Shown here: positions 51,589 through 60,125 of the stretch, piece by piece
Numbering within the stretch: the stretch's first letter is position 1
How the letters are laid out: the number at the start of each line of letters is the position of its first letter
NCBI RefSeq assembly: GCF_000009985.1
Contig: NC_007626.1
Location: 2,016,001-2,080,000, forward strand
Source of the DNA: Paramagnetospirillum magneticum AMB-1
Lineage (GTDB): Bacteria; Pseudomonadota; Alphaproteobacteria; Rhodospirillales; Magnetospirillaceae
Direction: 5' to 3'
Length of the DNA: 64,000 nt
Program-made: the position numbers and the translations under genes
Notes under the pieces: model-generated
The model's input: only the letters and a program-made list of their open reading frames with translations
Told to the model about the DNA's origin: nothing
Database searches by the model: none

Positions 51589-51663
51589 CTTTTGACAAAT
51601 GTCATTAGATCAACCGAAGTATAACTAAAATCAGATAATGGCCTACACCTTTCGGTCTGGGCG

Positions 51664-52413
51664 TCAGGTCAGCCGCTCCATTTCCCAGGCCCAGTCCTGA
51701 TAATTCCGGCGATATTCGGCCCAGCTGGATTCTGTCCCGAGCCTGTGGGATGCCTCCGTCAGGGCCCCGATCTGCCGGGCGGCGATTCGGCTCCGATCCT
51801 CGTTCGGCAAATGCCGCAGGAGCGAGGCAAAGCTTACGGCGACATGCCCCCCGCCCGGCTTGAGGAGGGCCTTGGCGAGGCCGCTTGCCATGGCGGGAGC
51901 CGTCTCCATGAGCCGTTGGGCATAGGGCCTGATCAGGGGGGCCTGAGCCAACAATTCGGCCCGTTCGGCATCGAAATCGGTTCGGTCGACAATGGTCTTG
52001 CCGTCATAGACGGAAGGCGCCGATGGCGAGACGTCGCAGTCCCAACCGGGACGGGGAACCAGCAGGTCCGCCTGATGCCCCTCGTCCCGGTAGGGAAAGA
52101 ACGGCATGGTCTTGCACCGCAGGGGCTTGGCCCCATGGATGGCGCACAGATTATCAGCGGTGAGCGCCGGACAGGCCATGGTGGGGGGGATGTAGGCGGT
52201 GGGGCAGACCCTGACCGCCACCGTCTTCTTGTCGGGAGTGCGGAAAGTAAAGCCCAGCCTTTCGGTGGCGGCAAAGTCCTTGGCGGCCTGGCGAACCGGC
52301 GTCCAGACCACGGCGAGGGGAAACCGGCCGGCATGGAGCAGGGCATCCTTGAGAGTCAGCGGCAGCCAGCCGACGCAACACTTCCCACAGGCGGTGCAAC
52401 GGAAGTGCCGCAT
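51664..52413 (-). CDS. YkgJ-family cysteine-cluster protein
   Basis: This 249-residue protein begins FRCTACGKCCVGW and continues with CPALTADNLCAIHGAKPLRC followed by KTMPFF, the eight-cysteine pattern of YkgJ/UPF0153 proteins thought to bind zinc or an iron-sulfur cluster. Its C-terminal ~120 residues are helical. The function is unknown. It lies 21 bases downstream of a YchJ/SEC-C gene on the same strand. Confidence 0.88.
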   Translation of the reverse strand: MRHFRCTACGKCCVGWLPLTLKDALLHAGRFPLAVVWTPVRQAAKDFAATERLGFTFRTPDKKTVAVRVCPTAYIPPTMACPALTADNLCAIHGAKPLRCKTMPFFPYRDEGHQADLLVPRPGWDCDVSPSAPSVYDGKTIVDRTDFDAERAELLAQAPLIRPYAQRLMETAPAMASGLAKALLKPGGGHVAVSFASLLRHLPNEDRSRIAARQIGALTEASHRLGTESSWAEYRRNYQDWAWEMERLT

Positions 52414-52434
52414 CGCATTCCTCCCCTTCCAACC

Positions 52435-52959
52435 TCAACCGCCGCAGCACTTCTTGAATTTGAGCCCCGAGCCACAAGGGCAAGGATCGTTGCGTCCCAC
52501 CTTGGAGACTTGGCGGGGTTCGGCCTTGGGATTGATCCGGCCGTCGACATAGAGCCAACGCTCGTCTTCGCGCCGGAAGGTCGCGATCTCGTGATGAATC
52601 TGAACCTGATCCCGAATCTTGAACCGGGCGACATATTCGACCGAGCCGCGATCATCATCGATTCCGCCCCCATCGACGGCCCGGACGTCAAATCCCATCC
52701 CCCTGGCGTCGCGCGCCGAAAGCTCGACCTCGCGGAGATTGAACTCGCCCCGCTTCTCGGGGGCCAGGGTCTCCAGGAGGAAGTCGCCGATCCGGCGGGT
52801 CACGAAGGCGCTGTAGCGGGCCCGCATCAGCGCTTCGGCTGTGGGGGCGGGGGCGCCGTCGACAATCGGTCCGCAACAGGCGTCGAACGCCAGGCCGGAA
52901 CCGCAGGGGCAGGCCGAGAGTGAGTCTGCGGTCAAGGATGTCTCCGTCTGCTGGTTCAT
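52435..52959 (-). CDS. YchJ-like SEC-C motif protein
   Basis: This 174-residue protein has SEC-C zinc motifs at both ends (SACPCGSGLAFDACCGP and NDPCPCGSGLKFKKCCGG) around a YchJ/NTF2-like domain (AEALMRARYSAFVTRRIGDF, VEYVARFKIRDQ, ERWLYVDGRI). Start MNQQTETS at 52959 was preferred; a longer start at 52992 adds 11 residues without family support. The role is uncertain; SEC-C motifs bind zinc and often mediate protein contacts. Confidence 0.92.
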   Translation of the reverse strand: MNQQTETSLTADSLSACPCGSGLAFDACCGPIVDGAPAPTAEALMRARYSAFVTRRIGDFLLETLAPEKRGEFNLREVELSARDARGMGFDVRAVDGGGIDDDRGSVEYVARFKIRDQVQIHHEIATFRREDERWLYVDGRINPKAEPRQVSKVGRNDPCPCGSGLKFKKCCGG

Positions 52960-53179
52960 CCGGGGGTGATGGGGGAATGCCCCGCTCGGCATGAATCACG
53001 CGGATTTGCGTCGGATCCGGGCCGGGGTGAGTGCTTCGCCCCACGTTACGCCACTGAACCTGAACCCAACATGAACCGCCGAGTCGGGGTCCGTTCAGGT
53101 GACGTGCGCTAGCCTATGGGGGAGTGGTGCCGACGAAAGCGGCAAACCGCCCTGTCACCGACTGTGGAGGCTGCAGCGA

Positions 53180-53629
53180 ATGAGGCGCATCGGAACATTG
53201 GCGGCCGCCGGGGTAATGCTGGTGATTTCGGCATTCGGCGCGGTAGCCCAAATCCCACCCTCCGATGCCATGCCGCTGCAGGCCGTTCTGGAGAAACTGC
53301 ACGACCAGCGCTTTGACGTGCGGGGCATCTCCTATAAGGCTCCATGGTGGGGCGTGGTGCTGCGAACCCCGCGGGGCGGAGCAATAACCACAGGCTTCGA
53401 CGCCGTGACTGGCGAGATGCGCGACGACTTCCCCGTCGAGCGCCTGACCGCCCCCATCCCGGGCGACGTCATGACGGCATTGGAGGTGAGCCGGAAGCTA
53501 TCCGATGCAGGAGGTGGGCGTATCACCGCCATCCGCTATCTGGAGGACCGCTATCACGTCGACATCGTGACCGGCGACAGCGCCCGGACCGTCGTCCTTG
53601 ATGCCAAAACCGGCGAGCCTCGCCCCTGA
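53180..53629 (+). CDS. Exported PepSY-domain protein
   Basis: This 149-residue protein has a signal peptide (MRRIGTLAAAGVMLVISAFG, cleavage after AVA) and two PepSY-type repeats (LQAVLEKLHDQRFDVRGISY and VMTALEVSRKLSDAGGGRIT, each followed by a strand and a TG-E/EP-turn). PepSY proteins act outside the membrane, often with haem or redox proteins. The cytochrome b561 gene starts 13 bases downstream, so the two probably form a unit. Confidence 0.85.
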   Translation: MRRIGTLAAAGVMLVISAFGAVAQIPPSDAMPLQAVLEKLHDQRFDVRGISYKAPWWGVVLRTPRGGAITTGFDAVTGEMRDDFPVERLTAPIPGDVMTALEVSRKLSDAGGGRITAIRYLEDRYHVDIVTGDSARTVVLDAKTGEPRP

Positions 53630-53642
53630 TTCGGAGACTCCC

Positions 53643-54218
53643 ATGAAATACGATCTCCTGACCAAGATTCTCCACGCCAGCATCGCGCTCGGCGTCTCGC
53701 TGCAGATGATCACCAGCCTGGTGATGATCTATCCCAAGCCGGGACGTGTGCCCAATCAATGGTACGAAGTCCACGAATGGGTGGGGATCGCACTCCTGGG
53801 AATCGTTTCCATCCACTGGCTGTGGGCAGTGGGCCGGACGCTGATCCGGGGTGACGCACTGCTGCTGTTCCCGTGGTTCTCCGGCGCCCGGTTGGGCCAA
53901 CTCGGCCGCGATATCGCCGAGACCGGGTGCGAAGCGCTGCGAGGGCGCCTGCCCGGTGGTGATGAACCCAGGGCTCTTCCGGCTGCGGTACAGGGACTGG
54001 GACTGCTGCTGGCGTTGGGCATGGCCGTCACCGGAACGGCCCTGTCCATGGGCATGGCGCCGGACGGAGGGCTTTCGCCGCTGTTACGGGTGGTGAAGGA
54101 GATCCACGAGTCCCTGGCGCCGGTGATGTGGGTCTATCTGCTCGTTCATCCGCTGCTCGGCGTACTTCACCAGATGGCCGGCCACCGGAGCCTGAGCCGC
54201 ATGTTCGGCCCGCGCTGA
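53643..54218 (+). CDS. Cytochrome b561-family membrane protein
   Basis: This 191-residue protein has four predicted membrane helices: KILHASIALGVSLQMITSLV, WVGIALLGIVSIHWLWAVG, GLGLLLALGMAVTGTALSMG and ESLAPVMWVYLLVHPLLGVL. His residues at H11, H43, H58 and in the last two helices are suited to bind two b-type haems, as in prokaryotic b561 (PF01292). It probably moves electrons across the inner membrane with the PepSY protein upstream as partner. Confidence 0.88.
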   Translation: MKYDLLTKILHASIALGVSLQMITSLVMIYPKPGRVPNQWYEVHEWVGIALLGIVSIHWLWAVGRTLIRGDALLLFPWFSGARLGQLGRDIAETGCEALRGRLPGGDEPRALPAAVQGLGLLLALGMAVTGTALSMGMAPDGGLSPLLRVVKEIHESLAPVMWVYLLVHPLLGVLHQMAGHRSLSRMFGPR

Positions 54219-54257
54219 CCTTAATCAACTCCCTAAGTTCAACAAAAGGGTTATGTC

Positions 54258-54638
54258 ATGCCACTGCTCGTATGCCCCAACTGCAACGTCGGAATGAGCA
54301 ACATCCAGCGTTCCGGCGTGGAGATCGATATCTGCCCGCAATGCCGCGGTGTTTGGCTCGATCGCGGTGAATTGGAGAAACTGCTGGAACCGGTGCGGGA
54401 GTATGTGTCCAACGAAGCCTCTGTTCCCCCGGTCCGGCAGGGAGGCTTCGCCTCTGGAGGCGCTCTATCGGCCTGGGGCCATGCGGCCTCTGGTCCGGTG
54501 GCGGATCAATGGGGGCGTCCGCAGGCTGACGGAGACCATCACCGTGAGCATGGATACGACGTAAAACATGGGCATGGCGGGCACCATGGTCCTCACCGCA
54601 AGACCGGGATGCGTGGTCTCCTCGATATCTTCGACTGA
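54258..54638 (+). CDS. TFIIB-type zinc-finger protein
   Basis: This 126-residue protein has an N-terminal zf-TFIIB motif (VCPNCNVGMSNIQRSGVEID, ICPQCRGVWLDRGELEKLL) with two CxxC pairs for one zinc. The linker is Gly/Ala-rich and the C-terminus is very His-rich (DGDHHREHGYDVKHGHGGHH), which could bind further metal. The function is unknown; it is a common small bacterial protein. Confidence 0.85.
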   Translation: MPLLVCPNCNVGMSNIQRSGVEIDICPQCRGVWLDRGELEKLLEPVREYVSNEASVPPVRQGGFASGGALSAWGHAASGPVADQWGRPQADGDHHREHGYDVKHGHGGHHGPHRKTGMRGLLDIFD

Positions 54639-54694
54639 CTGTTGCCGGCAAGAAAATTGGCATGGTTAATCTCAATAACTGAATAGCCCCGGGT

Positions 54695-54799
54695 TCAGGT
54701 GACAAGGGCAAGGCTGACGTTGGGGCGTACAGGCTCTTCACGCCATTGCGCTGCGCGACTACCCCGCATGGCTGGCGCGGGCCATGGAACTGGCCCTGG
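54695..54799 (+). pseudogene. Internal fragment of a phage integrase, cut by the IS
   Basis: Translated in two frames, this stretch gives VTRARLTL and then ALHAIALRDYPAWLARAMEL followed by AL. It matches VTRA...RARLTL and AIHAVALRDQSPWVGRSMEL followed by ALV of the integrase at 56844. A small deletion and a frameshift separate the two parts. The IS begins exactly inside the ELALV segment. It is a second, decayed integrase copy, with no start or catalytic residues left. Confidence 0.75.
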
Positions 54800-54879
54800 T
54801 GAGCTACTCCCCGGAAATTGGACACTGACGGAAGCTACGATCTGATGTTTGCTGATCCCCAACTACGAGGAGATCAGAG

Positions 54880-55173
54880 ATGTCGAAGCGCAGGAACCAT
54901 GACGCGGCCTTCAAGGCGCGTGTCGCCCTTGAGGCGCTGAAGGGCGAGCGGACGGTATCGGAATTGGCGTCGGCCTATGGCGTCCATCCGACCATGATCC
55001 ATCAATGGAAGAAGTCCCTGCTGGACGGGGCGGCGGAGATCTTCGAACGCGGGGCCAAGAAGAAGGCCGAGGTGGACGAGGATACGGTGCGATCCCTGCA
55101 CGCCAAGATCGGGGAGCTGGCCGTGGCCAACGATTTTTTGTCTCGAAAGCTCAAGCCGTGGACCGGCAAGTGA
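54880..55173 (+). CDS. IS3-family transposase OrfA
   Basis: This 97-residue DNA-binding protein has the OrfA helix-turn-helix (AAFKARVALEALKGERTVSE, LASAYGVHPTMIHQWKKSLL) and a C-terminal coiled coil (RSLHAKIGELAVANDFLSRK). A T TTT TTG slip site lies near its end and lets ribosomes enter orfB to make the OrfAB transposase. Confidence 0.93.
   Translation: MSKRRNHDAAFKARVALEALKGERTVSELASAYGVHPTMIHQWKKSLLDGAAEIFERGAKKKAEVDEDTVRSLHAKIGELAVANDFLSRKLKPWTGK
55134..55140 (+). promoter_or_regulatory. -1 frameshift site T TTT TTG between orfA and orfB
   Basis: In the orfA frame the bases read T TTT TTG, an X XXY YYZ heptamer. Slipping back one base leads into the orfB frame as FFVSKAQAVDRQVRRTMIEP without a stop. 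IS3 elements usually use such a site to make the active OrfAB protein. Confidence 0.75.
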
Positions 55174-55181
55174 GGCGGACC

Positions 55182-56027
55182 ATGATCGAGCCCAAACACC
55201 CGGCGCTGTCGATCGGCGCCCAGTGCCACCTGCTGTCCATTGCGCGATCATCGTTCTATTACGAGCCCTTGGGCGAGACGGAGGCAAACCTGGAGCTGAT
55301 GCGGTTGATCGACCGCCAATTCCTGGAAACGCCGTTCTATGGTGTCCGTCAGATGGCTTGGCATCTCCAGAACGAGGGCCACCCGGTCAACGTCAAGCGC
55401 GTCCGGCGGCTGATGCGGCTCATGGGCCTGATGCCGATCTACCAGAAGCCCAACACCAGCAAGCCCGCCAAGGGCCACAAGACCTATCCCTACCTGCTGC
55501 GGGGCCTGCGGATCGACCGGCCCAATCAGGTCTGGTGCGCCGACATCACCTATCTGCCCATGCGCCGGGGATTCCTTTATCTGATCGCCATCATGGACTG
55601 GGCCACCCGGAAAGTGCTGGCCTGGCGCATCTCCAACACGCTCGAGGCCGACTTCTGCGTCGAGGTGCTCAACGAGGCCATCCTGCGCTTCGGCCCGCCG
55701 GAGATCATGAACACCGACCAGGGCAGCCAGTTTACATCCTTCGCCTGGATCGACCGGCTGAAGCGGGCCGGAACCCGCATCTCCATGGACGGCAAGGGCC
55801 GTTGCATCGACAACGTCTTTATCGAGCGCCTGTGGCGGTCCCTAAAATACGAATGCGTCTATCTCCATGCCTGGGAAACCGGCTCGCAAGCAAGGGCCGG
55901 GATCGGACCCTGGATCACCTTCTACAACCACAAACGGCCCCACGCCGCCCATGGCGGAAGGACCCCCGCCGTGGTCTACTGGAACACCATCAACCAAACC
56001 GATCAGCAGGCCCGGAGAGTAGCTTAA
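55182..56027 (+). CDS. IS3-family transposase OrfB (DDE integrase core)
   Basis: This 281-residue core has an N-terminal helical domain (EANLELMRLIDRQFLETPFY, GVRQMAWHLQNEG) and an rve integrase fold with the DDE residues in VWCADITYLPM, IMNTDQGSQFTS and CIDNVFIERLWRSLKYE. The core looks intact. ATG 55182 is the first start for stand-alone OrfB; the active form is probably the OrfAB frameshift product. Confidence 0.93.
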   Translation: MIEPKHPALSIGAQCHLLSIARSSFYYEPLGETEANLELMRLIDRQFLETPFYGVRQMAWHLQNEGHPVNVKRVRRLMRLMGLMPIYQKPNTSKPAKGHKTYPYLLRGLRIDRPNQVWCADITYLPMRRGFLYLIAIMDWATRKVLAWRISNTLEADFCVEVLNEAILRFGPPEIMNTDQGSQFTSFAWIDRLKRAGTRISMDGKGRCIDNVFIERLWRSLKYECVYLHAWETGSQARAGIGPWITFYNHKRPHAAHGGRTPAVVYWNTINQTDQQARRVA

Positions 56028-56126
56028 ACTTCCCCGAATTCTGTCCAACCAATGGGGAGTAGCTCATTAGTACCCCTGAGGTTCGAGACGAGTACAGTTT
56101 TTAACTAATGTTCTGTCTGGAGTTTG

Positions 56127-56720
56127 ATGATGAAAAACGTTAAGGAATTTTTGAATTGCCATGCTGATGCATCTACTGTTCCGGTGCAATTGGATCAATT
56201 AGTGCGTGATGCGAATGAAGCTATATTGTCAACCATCATCAATCTTAAGAGGTTTAATGATATTGACTTTATTATCAGTAATTACGGTGACGAAATTAGC
56301 TTTTCGGATCTCGAATACTTAAAAGAAAAGTCAAATGATTTTTTCTTTACGTGGGACTCGTCTAGTACTGAGTTGATCTCTGCGGTTGGTGTTGATGTTG
56401 TGTTGAGATTGTTTAGGGCGTTTAAGCGGTTTGAGTATTTTACGTGGTCTTTTGAGTCTAAAAGACTGTTTAATAGCTATGCTTATGGCCGTTCTCATAT
56501 CACGGTTTACCGCGGCGGCAATCCGTCAACTGTTGACGTTTCTCTGTCGTGGGCGAAGCGGAAGGATATGGCTAATGCTTATGCTAGTGTTGTCCCTTCA
56601 AATGTCGTCGTAACTGGTGATGTGAGTGTGTCGGATATTTTGTATGGTGGTGACGGTGAGGACGAGATCGTGGTTGAGCCTGGCTCTGTCAGTGTTGTAA
56701 GCGTAGAACCTACTTGGTAG
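56127..56720 (+). CDS. AT-rich cargo gene with ADP-ribosyltransferase-like motifs
   Basis: This 197-residue protein comes from DNA far poorer in G and C than its surroundings, with many T-ending codons, a sign of recent transfer. The N-terminal half is helical. The C-terminal half reads HITVYRGG (R129), SLSWAKRKDMANAYASVV (S139/S141) and YGGDGEDEIVVEPGSV (E178-x-E180). This Arg, Ser, Glu-x-Glu order is that of the R-S-E class of ADP-ribosyltransferases and of many phage YRG...SWT...E-x-E-V-I-V proteins. I infer an ART-like fold, not proven activity. It lies between the IS and the integrase, a common place for phage moron genes. Confidence 0.65.
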   Translation: MMKNVKEFLNCHADASTVPVQLDQLVRDANEAILSTIINLKRFNDIDFIISNYGDEISFSDLEYLKEKSNDFFFTWDSSSTELISAVGVDVVLRLFRAFKRFEYFTWSFESKRLFNSYAYGRSHITVYRGGNPSTVDVSLSWAKRKDMANAYASVVPSNVVVTGDVSVSDILYGGDGEDEIVVEPGSVSVVSVEPTW

Positions 56721-56843
56721 CCGGTGCTTTGTGTGTGATAGATATTTTTTGTGCTACGTATTATTTGCGGTGATGACTTTTTGCATTATGTATTTATTTT
56801 GTGATTGATATTTTGTTGTCTCCAGTTCTAGGGGGTGTGCTGG

Positions 56844-57794
56844 GTGGCACGGCGGCGGAGCATTAAGCGCAGGGGATGGCCGGAAAATCTCTATGAGACA
56901 CGCGGCTATTTCATCTGGCGGAATCCCATCGACGGTAAGAAGCATGGCCTTGGCCGCGATAAGGCTAGTGCCAGCCTTCAAGCCATCGAAGCTAATTTGC
57001 ATATTGCCGGGATGCTGACCAAGTCGCGCCTGATCGACCGGGTTCTGGGCGGCGATGATCAGTCGGTGGCCGCTTGGTGTGGGCGCTACGCCAAGATTCT
57101 CGAAGACCGAACTCTGGCTGACGAGACCCGCCGTGAGTTCAGCAGGCGGATCGGTAAAATCAAGGAGACGCTTGGCAGCCATCAGGTTGACAAGGTGACC
57201 ACCAAGCACATTGCGGATTTTCTTCGGCCGTGGACCGACGACGGGAAAAAGCGGATGGCCCAGGCCATGCGCTCCCTGATGCTGGACATGTTCCGTGAAG
57301 CTGTCGCCGCCGGTTGGGCAAAACAAAATCCGGTGGCGGTGACCAGGGCGCCGAGGGTGGCCGTTGCGCGCGCCCGCCTGACGCTCGACATGTTCGTCGC
57401 CATTCACGCGGTTGCCTTGCGCGATCAATCCCCTTGGGTGGGACGCAGCATGGAGTTGGCCCTGGTCACGGCCCAGAGACGCGAGGATGTTGCCCTGATG
57501 GGGCGCAAGGATATGCGTGAGGGACGGCTCTGGATCACCCAGGAAAAGACCGGCGCCAGGGTGTCCATTCCGGCCGATCTGCGGCTCCAGGCGGTCAACT
57601 GGTCGGTGGGGGATGTGATCCAGCGGTGCCACGACAAGATCTTGGCTCCCACCTTCGTGCATCACTCCGCCCACCCGTGCGTCTTGAACCCGGTTACGGT
57701 CGGAAGGGCGAGGGGGTATGAGATCGTCATTATCTGCCCCGGAATGCACGGGCGACGGAACCGCCACGCTGGGCCGCGTCGGTCACGGCGTTGA
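56844..57794 (+). pseudogene. Phage tyrosine integrase, 3'-truncated
   Basis: The frame encodes an arm-binding N-terminus (RRRSIKRRGWPENLYETRGY, FIWRNPIDGKKHGLGRDKAS), a core-binding domain and the start of the catalytic domain: the first Arg (VTAQRREDVALM) and Lys (QEKTGARV). After PTFVHHSAHP the sequence leaves the family; the HxxR box and the nucleophilic Tyr are missing, and the last ~20 codons are antisense to the tape-measure 3' end. A deletion near 57680-57720 is likely. GTG 56844 (GGGGG upstream) is the probable start, with 56835 as alternative. Such a protein cannot recombine DNA. Confidence 0.85.
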
Positions 57795-59931
57795 TGGCGC
57801 GGCGCTCAATGGTCGCGTTCATGGTGGCGATACGCTGCTCGAGGCGGGCCATACCTTCCCGATCTGCGCCTCGGGCGTCGATAACGAAGTGCTGGTAAAC
57901 GCCGCCATTGGCCGAATTGCTATTCGACGCGGTGACGTTGGGCACCGACGGCGCCGAGATCGACGGGAATTGGCCCGACGCCATCTTGGCCGAAACGTCA
58001 GTCGGGAAAACTTGCTCGCCGCCCTTGAAACGCACAATTTCGGGGCCGTTCTCGCCGACGAGGGCCCAGCCCGAGGGAGCGTTGGGCGTGCCGCCAGCGA
58101 AGGCACCGGCGAAATTTGACCAGAAGCCCGCATCCGTACCGGACGACAGGGCGGCCGTGTTGCTGGCGCCGTTGTAACCCTGGCCACCGCCACCGCCGAG
58201 CCAGTCGAGAACACCTCCGAACAGCCCGCCCATCGACCCGATTGTCGCGTTATTCTGGCCGAGAAGCGCGTTTTTCAGTGGATTGATGGCGGCCAGTTTC
58301 ATGAGCTCTTGGGTAAGCTCGGAAATGACCGCCTTGCCGATGTTCCGCAGGCTGGAAAAGGCGTCGTTGCCTTCCATGGCCATCTGGGTCATGGCCGAAC
58401 CGATGCGGCTGAACGCCTGGTCACCGAACTGGCCGAGCTCGTTGACCGTGTTCTTATATTGTGCCGTCTGGTTCTGCACATCGACCAGGGCGTTGGCGTT
58501 GGCCTTGATGGCCGCCACCTCTTCCGGGGAAAGGTTGATACCGGCCTTTTTGGCCTCGTTCACCTTCTCGATCACGATCTTTTGGCGGTTGTAGGCGTCT
58601 TCGCCGTCCTGCATCGCTGCATAAAGCTGCCGGGCTTTGTCGACCTCGTCGGCCGTGGCCTCGATCAACTTCTTGCGGGCGTCGGTCAGCTTGATGGCGT
58701 CGTCCCACGATTCCGCCTCGCGCTCGTTGAGCCGGTTTTGCACCTCGTCCGCGGCCTTCTTGGCGGCGGTCAGGTCATAGACGGCACCGGCCAGGCGGGC
58801 GATCTCCTCGCCCTCTTTGCTGGTGATCGACAGGCCGTTCGTCTGTAGCGCCGTATAGATCGCCTGTTCGCGGGCCGAGCGACCGAACTGGTCGGCCTGG
58901 AATTGCAGTTGCTGGGCTTGTTTGGCGATGGCGTCCGAGAGCTTTTCCGCCACACTCTGCGACTTTTTCGAGGCGTCCTCAAAATCCTTGAGGTATTCCT
59001 CGGCGTCCTTGATGGCCTCGGCGTTGATCTTGTTGTAAAGACCGCTGCCCGCCGGGGGCTTGAGGAGGTCTTGCCGCTGGCGTCCGAGCTCTTGGAGCCG
59101 GTTAAACGATTCCTGTAGCGCGGTGTCGGCCTGGTGGTATTCGCGGGACCAGTCGATATTTGGCCCGAGATCAGCCCGGTCGGCCTTGATCTTTGCCACC
59201 TTCTGGGAGAGGGTCGCAAACGCCGCCGTCTCCTCGAGGTGCAGCTTGCGGATTGTCTCAAGGGCGTTCTCGCGGTCGGCCGCCGTCTTGAGCTTGGTCA
59301 GATCGGTGGCGGTTTTCGTCAACTCGTTGACGCGGGCGATCGCCTCAGCATAGGTCTGCGCCGCCTTGGCGGCCTCGTCAGCGGCCTTGGCATCGTCGAA
59401 GAACTTGGCCGCCAGCGTTCCGGCGGCGACCGCAGCAAAACCCGCCGCAGCGCCCCAGGCGCCGAACATGCCGAGCAACTGGCCCATCTGCACGCCGATG
59501 GCCATGAAGGCGTTTTGCCCCATGCCGATCTGCGTGGCCATGTCGGTGAATTGATACCCGGCTTGCTGGGCCATGCCGCGCATGGCGCCCAACTGCCCGC
59601 CGGTCTTGCCAGCCTGGCCGCCAAGCGAGGCCATGAGCTTGGTGTGCTCGGCCTGGGATATGATCCCGAAATCCAGCGCCTTGTTAACCTCGATTTGCGT
59701 CTCCGACATCTTGCGCATTGCTGCGGCGGTCGGGTCGGCCTGGTCGAGCAGGCGTTGCATGGAGGCGCGTTGCGCGTCCAGGGTGCGGGATATGGCCGCG
59801 TCGATGCGCTTGGCCGTCGTCTCCGCCGTGCCAGCGGACGACATCATGGCGCGGTCGGCTTTGTCGAGCTCCGACCGCAACAGGGCGGTGTTCGCCTCGA
59901 TGCGGACGAGAAGGGCGTCGACCTCGGCCAT
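57730..59931 (-). CDS. Prophage tail tape-measure protein
   Basis: This 733-residue protein is mostly helical with long Ala/Lys/Glu/Gln stretches. It has a hydrophobic segment (MGQLLGMFGAWGAAAGFAAV), repeated coiled regions, and the typical tape-measure C-terminus (FAGAFAGGTPNAPSGWALVG, ENGPEIVRFKGGEQVFPTDV, and a final GGSVARAFRGR). It sets the tail length in a siphophage- or GTA-like tail and may be ejected with DNA. Its 3' end abuts the truncated integrase, so the distal tail genes that normally follow are missing. Confidence 0.92.
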   Translation of the reverse strand: MAEVDALLVRIEANTALLRSELDKADRAMMSSAGTAETTAKRIDAAISRTLDAQRASMQRLLDQADPTAAAMRKMSETQIEVNKALDFGIISQAEHTKLMASLGGQAGKTGGQLGAMRGMAQQAGYQFTDMATQIGMGQNAFMAIGVQMGQLLGMFGAWGAAAGFAAVAAGTLAAKFFDDAKAADEAAKAAQTYAEAIARVNELTKTATDLTKLKTAADRENALETIRKLHLEETAAFATLSQKVAKIKADRADLGPNIDWSREYHQADTALQESFNRLQELGRQRQDLLKPPAGSGLYNKINAEAIKDAEEYLKDFEDASKKSQSVAEKLSDAIAKQAQQLQFQADQFGRSAREQAIYTALQTNGLSITSKEGEEIARLAGAVYDLTAAKKAADEVQNRLNEREAESWDDAIKLTDARKKLIEATADEVDKARQLYAAMQDGEDAYNRQKIVIEKVNEAKKAGINLSPEEVAAIKANANALVDVQNQTAQYKNTVNELGQFGDQAFSRIGSAMTQMAMEGNDAFSSLRNIGKAVISELTQELMKLAAINPLKNALLGQNNATIGSMGGLFGGVLDWLGGGGGQGYNGASNTAALSSGTDAGFWSNFAGAFAGGTPNAPSGWALVGENGPEIVRFKGGEQVFPTDVSAKMASGQFPSISAPSVPNVTASNSNSANGGVYQHFVIDARGADREGMARLEQRIATMNATIERRAINAVTDAAQRGGSVARAFRGR

Positions 59932-60125
59932 TAAACGCCCTCCTCTTTCGCTTTCAGCGCCTGATAAAGCGCCTGGGTGGCGCTGGCGATTTCCTCGTCG
60001 TCGGCCTCGTCAGCCGGCCGGTTGGCGGCCTGATAGCCTTCGATCGCGGCGAATAATTCATGGGGCGTTGCTGCCCAGAAAACCGGCGGGGTCCAGTGAA
60101 GAACCCCGCAGGCAATGCCCATCAT
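59931..60125 (-). CDS. Phage tail assembly chaperone (rcc01693/TAC_6-like)
   Basis: This 64-residue protein has the short pattern GIACGVLHWTPPVFWAATPH followed by ELFAAIEGYQA and a charged helical tail, as in GTA/phage tail chaperones encoded just before the tape measure (rcc01693 type). It overlaps the upstream tube-like gene stop and its own stop touches the tape-measure start. Confidence 0.8.
   Translation of the reverse strand: MMGIACGVLHWTPPVFWAATPHELFAAIEGYQAANRPADEADDEEIASATQALYQALKAKEEGV

Larger units (their letters stand above)
54800..56066 (+). mobile_element. Complete IS3-family insertion sequence (1,267 bp)
   Basis: The element is bounded by inverted ends TGAGCTACTCCCC (54800-54812) and GGGGAGTAGCTCA (56054-56066), with weaker matching inside. 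It carries orfA and orfB in the -1 relation normal for IS3. No 3-5 base target duplication is visible (left CCTGG, right TTAG), which suggests that one flank was rearranged after insertion. Confidence 0.93.

Noticed and set aside
51593..51604. TGACA-AA-TGTCA dyad before the GGDEF/EAL gene as an operator
   Set aside because: The arms are only 5 bases and the true start codon is uncertain, so the position carries little weight.
37359..56066. Composite transposon carrying kdp
   Set aside because: One end is only a 97-base remnant, there are no matching target duplications, and kdp is a normal chromosomal operon; rearrangement between IS copies explains the layout better.
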